A stretch of DNA of 11,451 bases from an uncultured Bacteroidales bacterium (lineage in GTDB: Bacteria > Bacteroidota > Bacteroidia > Bacteroidales > Paludibacteraceae), in assembly GCA_900556095.1 (NCBI GenBank), contig USNU01000021.1:1-11451 (forward strand), written 5' to 3'. Shown here in pieces: positions 1-6,702 of the stretch (its first letter is position 1; every line of letters begins with the position of its first letter). The position numbers and the translations under genes were made by a program. The notes beneath the pieces were generated by a model. That model was not told the origin of the DNA. It saw only the letters and a list, made by a program, of their open reading frames with translations, and ran no database searches.

Positions 1-1740
1 GTCGGTCGGACGCCAGTTCTTGAGTGCCTCTGCCTGTGCGGCAGCCTCGTTCTCTTGTTTGATACGTGCCAAACGGTCAAGTTGAGCCTGAATAGGTGCA
101 TCCTCTATTTTCTCAAAGAGCAACGACACCTCGCCCAAGTTGTGTCCGGCGGGCAGCAGGTCCACCGACCCGAGTTGTGCCCATTCAGCATGCTCTATAT
201 TGAGCATTTTGCGAAGTTTCTCCGACGAGAAAGGTAGGAATGGTTCGAACGCAATGCTCAGATTAGCAGCGATTTGCAAAGCCAAGTTTAGTATGGTGGC
301 TGTGCGTTCCATATCGGTCTTGGCTAATTTCCAAGGCTCCATGTCTGCCAAATACTTGTTACCGATACGCGCCAAGTTCATCGCCTCTTTCTGCGCATCT
401 CGGAAACGGAAATTGTTGAGCAGGTCCTCCAACTGCGCTTTGATATTGCAGAAGTCAGCTATCGTTTGTCGGTCATACTCGGTGAGTGCACCCGCAGCAG
501 GCACCTTGCCGCCGAAATACTTGTTGGTCAGCACCAAAGCACGGTTCACAAAGTTACCGTAGATAGCCACCAACTCATTGTTGTTGCGTGCCTGGAAGTC
601 TGCCCACGTGAAATCATTATCTTTGGTCTCGGGCGCGTTGGCAGTCAGCACATAGCGCAACACATCTTGTTTTCCGGGAAAGTCCACCAGATACTCATTG
701 AGCCAAACCGCCCAGTTGCGCGAGGTCGAAATCTTGTCGCCTTCCAAGTTGAGAAACTCATTGGCAGGCACATTGTCCGGCAAAATATACGAACCATCGG
801 CTTTCAACATCGTCGGGAAGACAATGCAGTGGAATACGATATTATCTTTTCCGATAAAGTGAATCATACGGGTGGAGTCATCTTTCCACCAAGTCTCCCA
901 TTTGCCGTATTTCTCCGGTTGTGCATCACAGAGTTCTTTTGTGTTGGAGATATAGCCGATAGGTGCATCGAACCACACATAGAGCACTTTTCCCTCCGCA
1001 CCTTCCACCGGCACGGGGATACCCCAATCGAGGTCGCGCGTTACGGCACGCGGTTTCAATCCTCCGTCTAACCACGATTTACACTGCCCGTACACATTCG
1101 GACGCCACTCTTTATGGTCCTCAAGTATCCATTTCTCGAGCCACTGCTGATATTGGTCCAAAGGCAGATACCAGTGTGTCGTCTCTTTTTTTGTCAGCGG
1201 GTTGCCGTTCACGGCATTGTACGGATTGATGAGTTCATCGGGTGAAAGGGTAGCACCGCATTTCTCACATTGGTCGCCGTATGCCCCTTGCGCATGACAA
1301 CGCGGGCACTCACCACGGATGTTTCGGTCGGTCAGAAACTCCTGAGTATCAGGGTCGTAGAACTGCTCCGTGGTCTGCTGAATAAACTTACCGTTGTCGT
1401 ATAGTTTGCGGAAAAAGTCTGATGCGAACTGGTGGTGTATCTTGCTGGTAGTACGCGAATAGATGTCGTATGAGATACCGAATTGTTCAAACGACGATTT
1501 AATCAGGCTATGGTATCTATCCACCACCTCCTGTGTGGAAATACCCTCTTTGCGTGCGCGGATAGTAACAGGCACACCGTGTTCGTCGCTACCTCCCACA
1601 AAAAGCACTTGTTCTCCACGAAGACGCAGATAACGCGCATAAATATCTGCCGGCACATACACTCCTGCCAAGTGTCCGATATGCACAGGACCATTGGCAT
1701 ACGGCAGTGCGGCTGTAATTAAAGTCCGTTGAAAAGCCAT
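1..1740 (-). CDS. metG: Methionyl-tRNA synthetase, partial (C-terminus beyond the window)
   Basis: Charges tRNA-Met with methionine in the cytoplasm, using ATP; class I aminoacyl-tRNA synthetase. The frame is open from the ATG at 1738-1740 to the window edge, giving 580 codons. Seen: [14 protein letters not shown] near the N-terminus, with the HIGH signature at residues 20-23. A zinc knuckle CPRC...CEKC has Cys 145, 148, 158 and 161. The KMSKS loop appears as KISTS at 336-340. NFVNRA around 396-401 marks the start of the anticodon-binding helical domain. The visible end, NWRPTD, lies in the linker that in full-length family members (about 680 residues) leads to a C-terminal tRNA-binding OB-fold domain; that part is not visible. 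The KISTS loop is, as far as I know, normal in Bacteroidetes enzymes and not a defect. A consensus promoter lies about 50 bases upstream. Its divergent neighbour is a membrane protein gene. Confidence 0.98.
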   Translation of the reverse strand, partial: MAFQRTLITAALPYANGPVHIGHLAGVYVPADIYARYLRLRGEQVLFVGGSDEHGVPVTIRARKEGISTQEVVDRYHSLIKSSFEQFGISYDIYSRTTSKIHHQFASDFFRKLYDNGKFIQQTTEQFYDPDTQEFLTDRNIRGECPRCHAQGAYGDQCEKCGATLSPDELINPYNAVNGNPLTKKETTHWYLPLDQYQQWLEKWILEDHKEWRPNVYGQCKSWLDGGLKPRAVTRDLDWGIPVPVEGAEGKVLYVWFDAPIGYISNTKELCDAQPEKYGKWETWWKDDSTRMIHFIGKDNIVFHCIVFPTMLKADGSYILPDNVPANEFLNLEGDKISTSRNWAVWLNEYLVDFPGKQDVLRYVLTANAPETKDNDFTWADFQARNNNELVAIYGNFVNRALVLTNKYFGGKVPAAGALTEYDRQTIADFCNIKAQLEDLLNNFRFRDAQKEAMNLARIGNKYLADMEPWKLAKTDMERTATILNLALQIAANLSIAFEPFLPFSSEKLRKMLNIEHAEWAQLGSVDLLPAGHNLGEVSLLFEKIEDAPIQAQLDRLARIKQENEAAAQAEALKNWRPTD

Positions 1741-1789
1741 ATCTGTTTATTGCAATTTGTTATGGTTTATACTCTATATTTCAAGTCTG

Positions 1790-1821
1790 CAAAATTACTG
1801 CTTTTTTCTGGAATCTGCAAA
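1790..1821 (-). promoter_or_regulatory. Bacteroidetes-type promoter of metG
   Basis: Read on the minus strand, TTTG (1818-1821) is followed by exactly 20 bases and then TAATTTTG (1790-1797). This is a full match to the Bacteroidetes primary-sigma consensus TTTG-N19-21-TAnnTTTG. Transcription would start near 1783, giving a leader of about 40 bases before the metG ATG. The motif is seen directly; activity is inferred. Confidence 0.75.
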
Positions 1822-1872
1822 TCCGTGAAAGCATATCCATCGTTGTTTGCAAATAACAATGTGTATTGCGCA

Positions 1873-1887
1873 CAAAGCAATGCTTTG
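1873..1887. repeat. 15-base dyad symmetry in the divergent spacer
   Basis: CAAAGCA and TGCTTTG are perfect inverted arms around a single central A. The dyad lies upstream of both divergent promoters and inside neither. A near-palindrome of this size could be a protein-binding site, but with one unpaired base between the arms it is a poor RNA hairpin. No regulator can be named, and chance is possible. Confidence 0.3.
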
Positions 1888-2001
1888 CGTTACAAAATAA
1901 AACGGACAACACACACACAATACCGCACCATCGCTACGTCTTATTCTATACGCATCATAAGCAGAATTACCTATACTTGATAGCACGAGAACAAAGACTT
2001 C

Positions 2002-2034
2002 TTTTGCTCATTTCATAAAAAAGTACTATCTTTG
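2002..2034 (+). promoter_or_regulatory. Bacteroidetes-type promoter of the YbhN-like gene
   Basis: TTTTG at 2002-2006 is followed by 20 bases and then TATCTTTG at 2027-2034, matching TTTG-N19-21-TAnnTTTG completely. A start near 2041 leaves a leader of about 17 bases before the TTG at 2058, or about 60 bases before the ATG at 2100. The match is clear; promoter function is inferred. Confidence 0.75.
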
Positions 2035-2057
2035 CAGTTGTATACAATCTCAGTTTC

Positions 2058-3008
2058 TTGACCAAGCAAACTTACATACGGCTCTTGCATATTGCGCTCA
2101 TGGTTGGCGCATACGCCTATTTGCTTTATCAATTGATTGTTTTCGACGACTATGCCGCTCTGTGGCAGCAGTTTACAGGCGCACATACATGGCAGCATTT
2201 GTCCCTTCTTTTATGCTTTGCGCTTTTCCCTCTCAATATCTGGTTAGAAGCCCGCAAATGGCAATGTCTGATGCGTGGAGTGGAACCAATGTCTATGCGT
2301 GAGGCACAACGACAAGTCTATTTCGGTATCGTCGGAGGTTTTGTAACCCCCTATCGTGCAGGCGATTACCCTGCCCGTGTAATGCTTTTGCGCGACAAAA
2401 ATCACCGCCTGAGTGGTATCACGATGGCACTCGCAGGCAGTATATCTCTTACCACTGTCATCGTCTTGGCGGGGCTACCCTCTCTCTGTATCTTCTTTGC
2501 GGGTGACACGCTCCGTCCTCTTTGGACAGTCTTCTTCGCGGCGTCCCTTTGTGTATTGTTTTTGGCTCTCTTGCCGTGGTTAATACGCCTCTTGGCGCGC
2601 ATTGATTGGCGCAACCCCAAACTGAAAGAACTACTACAACAGTTGGCATCGATGAGTTACGCCACATTGTTGCATGTGTTATGGTTGTCATTCTTGCGAT
2701 ATGTCTGCTTCTCTCTGCAGATGGCACTTGCATTGTGTTTTTGTGGCGCGGATTTGTCTCTTTCCGATATGTTTATCGCCCTCCCGCTCTACTACTTGCT
2801 TGTAACACTGACCCCCAATCTACCTGCTGCTGACTTGGGTATCCGCGGAGGATGGGCAGTGTTCGTATTTTCCCATTGGGGCTGTACTCCCCCCGCTGCT
2901 GCAATGGCAACAATATGTATGTGGCTCATCAACACCCTCGCCCCACTTCTCCTCGCCACTCTCATCACTCACCCACGCAAAGCACCTCCCCCCCCGTCAG
3001 CACCTTAG
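2058..3008 (+). CDS. YbhN/lysylphosphatidylglycerol synthase transmembrane family protein
   Basis: Inner-membrane protein of 316 residues in the YbhN/UPF0104 superfamily, which shares the flippase-like membrane domain of MprF. Seen: about seven hydrophobic stretches (near 8-28, 46-62, 121-147, 155-180, 203-229, 236-254 and 278-303). Conserved-looking blocks are NIWLEARKW (60-68), GGFVTPYRAGDYPARV (93-108) and LPAADLGIRGGWAV (255-268). Family members are linked to lipid or glycolipid transfer across membranes, but the substrate is unknown here. No aminoacyl-transferase domain is present, so synthesis of lysyl-phosphatidylglycerol is not supported. The TTG start preserves the whole first helix; the ATG at 2100 (residue 15) would cut into it, so TTG is preferred without certainty. 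The protein ends in a proline-rich tail encoded by a run of eight C. It is divergent from metG and convergent with polA. Confidence 0.85.
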   Translation: MTKQTYIRLLHIALMVGAYAYLLYQLIVFDDYAALWQQFTGAHTWQHLSLLLCFALFPLNIWLEARKWQCLMRGVEPMSMREAQRQVYFGIVGGFVTPYRAGDYPARVMLLRDKNHRLSGITMALAGSISLTTVIVLAGLPSLCIFFAGDTLRPLWTVFFAASLCVLFLALLPWLIRLLARIDWRNPKLKELLQQLASMSYATLLHVLWLSFLRYVCFSLQMALALCFCGADLSLSDMFIALPLYYLLVTLTPNLPAADLGIRGGWAVFVFSHWGCTPPAAAMATICMWLINTLAPLLLATLITHPRKAPPPPSAP

Positions 3009-3015
3009 CAAATAC

Positions 3016-3044
3016 AAGGAGGATATCATTCATAAATTCTCCTT
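3016..3044. terminator. Possible bidirectional terminator hairpin between convergent genes
   Basis: The arms 3016-3024 and 3036-3044 can form a 9-base-pair stem (one G-U pair on the plus strand) around an 11-base loop. It lies between the YbhN-like stop codon and the polA stop codon, and reaches into the latter. There is no clear U-tract on either side, so it would be a weak or non-canonical terminator. The position, at the meeting point of two convergent genes, is the main support. Confidence 0.4.
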
Positions 3045-5469
3045 AATGTGCTTCAAGCCAGTTTTTGCCCACACCACAATCGGCAATGAGGGGCACAGAG
3101 AGCGAAACTACCCCCTGCATTTCAGAAAGTACGATATTGCGAACCTGCTCCACCTCGTTTTCCGGCACGTTGAAGTTGAGTTCGTCATGCACTTGCATAA
3201 TCATCTGTGCGCGGAGAGGTTCACCCGTCTGCGCGTTTTTGTCGGTGTGCAGACGCCTGTGGATACTCACCATCGCCATCTTGATAATGTCTGCTGCGGT
3301 ACCCTGAATGGGCGCATTGACGGCATTGCGCTCAGCAAAAGAACGCACGGTGGCGTTGTGCGAAAGAATGTCTGGCAGATAGCGTTTGCGTCCGAATAGT
3401 GTTTCTGCATAACCGCGTTTGCGTGCCAAATCTTTCTGATTCTCAATATATTGCACTACCCCCGGAAAGGCAGCAAAGTAATCGTCTATCAGTTGCTTGG
3501 CTTCACCGCGTGAGCAATCTAATTGCTGTGCCAGACCGAAAGCCGAGATTCCATAGATAATACCGAAATTGGCAGTCTTGGCACGACGACGCTGGTCTTT
3601 CGTAACTTCCCCAATAGGCACATTGAATATCTTGGCTGCCGTGGCGGCGTGAATATCCTGCCCCGACCGAAACGCCTCCACAAGGTGCGTGTCGTCGGAG
3701 AAATGCGCCAACAGACGCAGTTCGATTTGCGAATAGTCAGCACTGAGGAACAGGCACCCCTCATCGGGAATAACCGCCTCGCGTATGAGTTTGCCCCGCT
3801 CTGAACGAATAGGCAGATTTTGCAGATTCGGATTCGACGACGAGAGACGACCGGTAGCCGTAACTGTCTGATTATAAGTGGTGTGTATCTTGCCTGTAGC
3901 AGGGTCTATGTAACTCGGCAATGTGGCAATATAGGTAGAAATGAGTTTCTTCAGTTCACGATAGGCGAGTATCTTTCCCACGATAGGGTGCTTGTCTTTC
4001 AGGGCTTGGAGAACCTCTTCCGAGGTGGTGTATTGCCCCGTTTTTGATTTCTTTGCCTTGTCATCGAGTCGGAGTGTATCAAATAGCAAATCTCCTACCT
4101 GACGCGGTGAGTTGATATTGAAAGTAGTGCCCGCGAGAGTATGAATTTGTTGCTCAAGGTCGGTCAGTTCGGCAGTAAGTCGGCTCTCCGCTTCATGCAG
4201 TTTGCCTACATCAATACGCACTCCCGCCTGCTCCATCTCGCGAAGAACGGGCACCAACGGAAGTTCGACCTCGTTGTATAGTTTCCACAGGGCTTTGTCG
4301 GCTTTCAGGGCATTCCAATCGGGCTCCACATTGGGGTTGTAGGACACTTCTGGATTGAGCAGATAGGCAGCCAGACGCGCAGAGACCTCCTCACTATTCC
4401 CTTCTGAGATTCTCTCTGTCTCCCCCTTCGAGTGGGAAAAGAACGGCTGCTCTGAATTTTCCTCCTCAGAAGTAGAGGTTTGTGACGGCCTTTCATCTGC
4501 AAACAAATCCAGCGTCTGCTCTACAGGCTTCTGTTTCTTTGTTTTGCCCGTCTCTGCACTCTCCTCCCTCAAGAGCGGAGTTTGTGAGGGCTTTGTGGTG
4601 GTAGTGGTCTGTTGTTTCTTGAGTAGGGAATTGAACTCCAAGTGCTGATATATCGGCGTCACTTTGTCCTCGTCGGGTTGTTTCAACGACAATGCCTGTG
4701 CATCGAAATCTATGGGGACGTCGGTACGAATGGTGGCAAGAAAACGCGAGAAACGGATTGCCTCCTCTTGGTCTTGCACTTTGCGTTGGAGGGCACCTTT
4801 GAGTTGGTCGGTGTGGGCAAGGAGGTTTTCTATCGACCCGAACTGCTGCAAGAGTTGTACGGCAGTCTTCTCGCCTACACCTTTGCAACCAGGAATGTTG
4901 TCGCTCGCATCACCCATCAGGCCCAATAAATCTATCACTTGGTGTTGGTCTGACAGCCCGTATTTGGCACATACTTCCGCCGGTCCGAGTTTCTCGAACC
5001 CGCCTGTGTGGCGCGGGCGATACATATATATACGGTCAGAGACAAGTTGCCCATAGTCCTTGTCCGGCGTGGCCATATAGACCTCAAACCCTTCTGCTGC
5101 GGCTTTGTGCGACAGGGTACCAATAACATCATCCGCCTCGAAACCTTGCACCTCAAGAATGGGGATATTCATTGCGGTGAGTATATCTTTTATGATAGGT
5201 ACTGCGCGTCGAATATCTTCCGGAGTCTCCTCGCGTTGTGCCTTGTATTGTTCGTATGCTTCGTGTCTGAAAGTGGGTCCGTGTGGGTCAAAGGCCACTC
5301 CCACATGGGTCGGTTTTACGCGCTTGAGCAGGTCATCCAATGTAACACAAAACCCGAATATGGCAGATGTATTCTCCCCGCGCGAGTTCATACGCGGTGT
5401 CCGAATAAAAGCATAATACGCGCGATATATCATCGCATACGCATCTATAAGTAAAAGTATATTTTTCAT
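3043..5469 (-). CDS. polA: DNA polymerase I lacking the 3'-5' exonuclease domain
   Basis: Fills gaps and removes RNA primers in repair and lagging-strand processing. The protein has 808 residues; family members with all three domains have roughly 920-950. Residues 1 to about 285 are the 5'-3' exonuclease: D9, D61, the EADD cluster 111-114, DKD at 136-138, GDASDN at 186-191, and helix-hairpin-helix GCKGVGEKTA at 194-203. Residues from about 285 to 363 are a polar Thr/Ser/Glu/Lys-rich linker with the imperfectly repeated phrase PSQT and the motif QTLDLF at 318-323. RLAAYLLNPE (365-374) looks like a remnant of the end of the proofreading domain. The polymerase follows: motif A DYSQIELR with D578; O-helix K631, F635 and Y639; motif C HDE at 761-763. 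No proofreading exonuclease motifs are visible. The frame is continuous, so the short form is not a frameshift artefact. The ATG at 5467-5469 gives the standard MKNILLLIDAYAMIYRA start. Confidence 0.97.
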   Translation of the reverse strand: MKNILLLIDAYAMIYRAYYAFIRTPRMNSRGENTSAIFGFCVTLDDLLKRVKPTHVGVAFDPHGPTFRHEAYEQYKAQREETPEDIRRAVPIIKDILTAMNIPILEVQGFEADDVIGTLSHKAAAEGFEVYMATPDKDYGQLVSDRIYMYRPRHTGGFEKLGPAEVCAKYGLSDQHQVIDLLGLMGDASDNIPGCKGVGEKTAVQLLQQFGSIENLLAHTDQLKGALQRKVQDQEEAIRFSRFLATIRTDVPIDFDAQALSLKQPDEDKVTPIYQHLEFNSLLKKQQTTTTTKPSQTPLLREESAETGKTKKQKPVEQTLDLFADERPSQTSTSEEENSEQPFFSHSKGETERISEGNSEEVSARLAAYLLNPEVSYNPNVEPDWNALKADKALWKLYNEVELPLVPVLREMEQAGVRIDVGKLHEAESRLTAELTDLEQQIHTLAGTTFNINSPRQVGDLLFDTLRLDDKAKKSKTGQYTTSEEVLQALKDKHPIVGKILAYRELKKLISTYIATLPSYIDPATGKIHTTYNQTVTATGRLSSSNPNLQNLPIRSERGKLIREAVIPDEGCLFLSADYSQIELRLLAHFSDDTHLVEAFRSGQDIHAATAAKIFNVPIGEVTKDQRRRAKTANFGIIYGISAFGLAQQLDCSRGEAKQLIDDYFAAFPGVVQYIENQKDLARKRGYAETLFGRKRYLPDILSHNATVRSFAERNAVNAPIQGTAADIIKMAMVSIHRRLHTDKNAQTGEPLRAQMIMQVHDELNFNVPENEVEQVRNIVLSEMQGVVSLSVPLIADCGVGKNWLEAH

Positions 5470-5505
5470 TTTTATATTGAAGATTATGAGTTAAAAAATA
5501 AGGTA

Positions 5506-5537
5506 TAAAATTATTGCATTCCAATAATAGCACCATA
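5506..5537 (-). promoter_or_regulatory. Weak candidate promoter of polA
   Basis: On the minus strand TATG (5534-5537), a 20-base spacer and TAATTTTA (5506-5513) resemble the Bacteroidetes consensus with one mismatch in each box. The position, about 37 bases upstream of the polA ATG, fits. The mismatches make it much weaker than the two promoters at 1790-1821 and 2002-2034. Confidence 0.3.
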
Positions 5538-5722
5538 CATTCCATTTCATTCCGATGTAGCACACCGCTATATTTGTTTATGCAGCTTGAGAATGCACAA
5601 ATGCGTTGATATCCATTAGCACTACTTGGGCGAATTGTTTTGCCCTGCAAAGTGGAAAATATGTACGACAATGTTGCTCATATTTTTGTTAAATATATTA
5701 ATAACCGTTTAATAAGGTACAA

Positions 5723-5801
5723 GATAGTATCTGCGTGTAATCTATCGAATGCTTTCTTTAGAAAGTATGACTCTTCAGTATCTTTACGATAGTATTTGCG
5801 T
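5723..5801. repeat. 14-base direct repeat pair flanking a hairpin
   Basis: GATAGTATCTGCGT at 5723-5736 and GATAGTATTTGCGT at 5788-5801 match at 13 of 14 positions, and both are followed by a T-G-T-A-like extension. The copies are 65 bases apart in the same orientation, one on each side of the hairpin at 5749-5768. They could be a paired binding site or a duplication scar. No family is recognised. Confidence 0.45.
5749..5768 (-). terminator. Hairpin downstream of the jet operon, possible terminator
   Basis: ATGCTTTC and GAAAGTAT pair as 8 base pairs (one non-Watson-Crick pair, G-U on the plus strand) around the tetraloop TTTA. It lies about 85 bases after the jetD stop codon in the direction of transcription. 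No U-tract follows, so its role as a terminator is inferred from position only. Confidence 0.35.
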
Positions 5802-5850
5802 ATGTACATGAGCGTCGTCTGTCACAGCAGATAATATACCCAATCTCCCG

Positions 5851-6702
5851 TTATATCCGATTATTGATTATATATCCTTCTTGATCGTAAGCACGATGAT
5901 AATGATGGATTAGTTGAAACAATGGTAACACATCCAAATCTTGTGGCGTATAGTTACGGAAATGTTTAATTTGGTCATTATAACGTTTGCTGCTTCCATA
6001 CGCAAGGCGTAACTCTATATCATTCGGGATAAAGAACGAAGCCCTGCCACCTAAAAAACTCTTATATTCGGTCTCATAAATATGAATACCTGCTAAATCA
6101 AAATCACCAAAGTGAATATATCGATTAGGAATATGTATCAGCCAATTGCGCAAATCGAGAGATTGTGGATAACGCGATACAAATAGTATTGGGGAACCAA
6201 GAGATTCAAACAGATATTTTTGCTGTTCTATTTTCCTAAAGTTCTCCATATTTTCCACCCCAATAACGACCACGTCTTCAGCAATATGGAACCGTTGCCA
6301 ATCGGAAATAAAAAACATTGTTCCAACAGGTGGATTAATCGTTATTGGTATATTTCCTATCAACGCAGAAACAGGATGATACGTATTCACAAGAAAACCT
6401 GGACATGAACGTACAAGTTTTATTTTTGAATTACCGCTATATTCTGCTTGTGCTGCCCGTGTGTGCAAATTCAAATTGTTTTCCACTCCCAACCCGCGCA
6501 ATTCTTCATACCGTTGTGTCAAATAGGTCAATAGTGCCTTTTTATTGAGCACATATAACTTGCGGCGAGAGCCATTTACCTGCACGCCTAATAGTTGCTC
6601 CGAAATCAGTTCTTCTCGCAAAAATTCAGGCAATGTGCTATAAGGCAATGTTTCTCCTAATAGGAGATTATGCAACTTTTGTATTGTAGCGTCAGTAATC
6701 AT
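5851..6702 (-). CDS. jetD: Wadjet JetD/MksG-like TOPRIM nuclease subunit
   Basis: Likely the DNA-cleaving subunit of the Wadjet-type system; 283 residues. In characterised systems JetD is a topoisomerase VI-like dimer that cuts plasmid DNA once the SMC motor has extruded a small circle. Seen: a C-terminal TOPRIM-like core with VVVIGVENMENF (144-155), placing the acidic residue at E150. A second element YIHFGDFDLAGIHIY (195-209) carries the paired acids D200 and D202. A YDQEG block at 272-276 resembles the conserved C-terminal end of DUF2220-type proteins. The N-terminal half (1-110) probably holds winged-helix segments but has no motif I can name. The protein is shorter than the roughly 380-400 residues I expect for JetD/MksG. 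Its ATG overlaps the jetC stop codon as ATGA, so it is translationally coupled and last in the operon. The motifs are seen; nuclease activity is inferred. Confidence 0.85.
   Translation of the reverse strand: MITDATIQKLHNLLLGETLPYSTLPEFLREELISEQLLGVQVNGSRRKLYVLNKKALLTYLTQRYEELRGLGVENNLNLHTRAAQAEYSGNSKIKLVRSCPGFLVNTYHPVSALIGNIPITINPPVGTMFFISDWQRFHIAEDVVVIGVENMENFRKIEQQKYLFESLGSPILFVSRYPQSLDLRNWLIHIPNRYIHFGDFDLAGIHIYETEYKSFLGGRASFFIPNDIELRLAYGSSKRYNDQIKHFRNYTPQDLDVLPLFQLIHHYHRAYDQEGYIINNRI

Larger units (their letters stand above)
1741..2057. other. Divergent intergenic region between metG and the YbhN-like gene
   Basis: This spacer of about 317 bases separates two divergent genes and carries one Bacteroidetes-type promoter facing each way (annotated separately). 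The A+T-rich middle holds a 15-base dyad (1873-1887) and a short AC run (1909-1918). I see no tRNA-like fold, no riboswitch signature and no convincing small ORF. The short frames across it have no recognisable content. Confidence 0.7.
5470..5850. other. Gene-free spacer between jetD and polA
   Basis: These 381 A+T-rich bases lie between the end of the Wadjet-like operon and the polA start, both on the minus strand. I see no tRNA, no integrase site, no insertion-sequence ends and no credible ORF; the one longer frame (5333-5671, minus) overlaps polA in another frame and is not convincing. The spacer holds a hairpin, a 14-base direct repeat and a weak candidate polA promoter, listed separately. 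Confidence 0.6.

Noticed and set aside
726..740. KISTS in place of KMSKS in MetRS as a damaging mutation
   Set aside because: The surrounding sequence is intact, and this variant is, to my knowledge, usual in Bacteroidetes MetRS.
466..1071. Plus-strand open frame of 201 codons inside metG
   Set aside because: Antisense to conserved MetRS sequence including the KISTS loop; no promoter and no family resemblance.
2988..2995. Run of eight C in the YbhN-like gene as a phase-variation switch
   Set aside because: It lies in the last few codons, so slippage would change only the proline-rich tail and not the membrane core.
3043..5469. Short PolA as a sequencing frameshift or pseudogene
   Set aside because: One uninterrupted frame carries all exonuclease and polymerase catalytic residues; the missing part is a single internal domain.
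5333..5671. Minus-strand frame overlapping the polA start
   Set aside because: It overlaps the conserved polA N-terminus in another frame and has a Cys/Tyr-rich composition with no motif.
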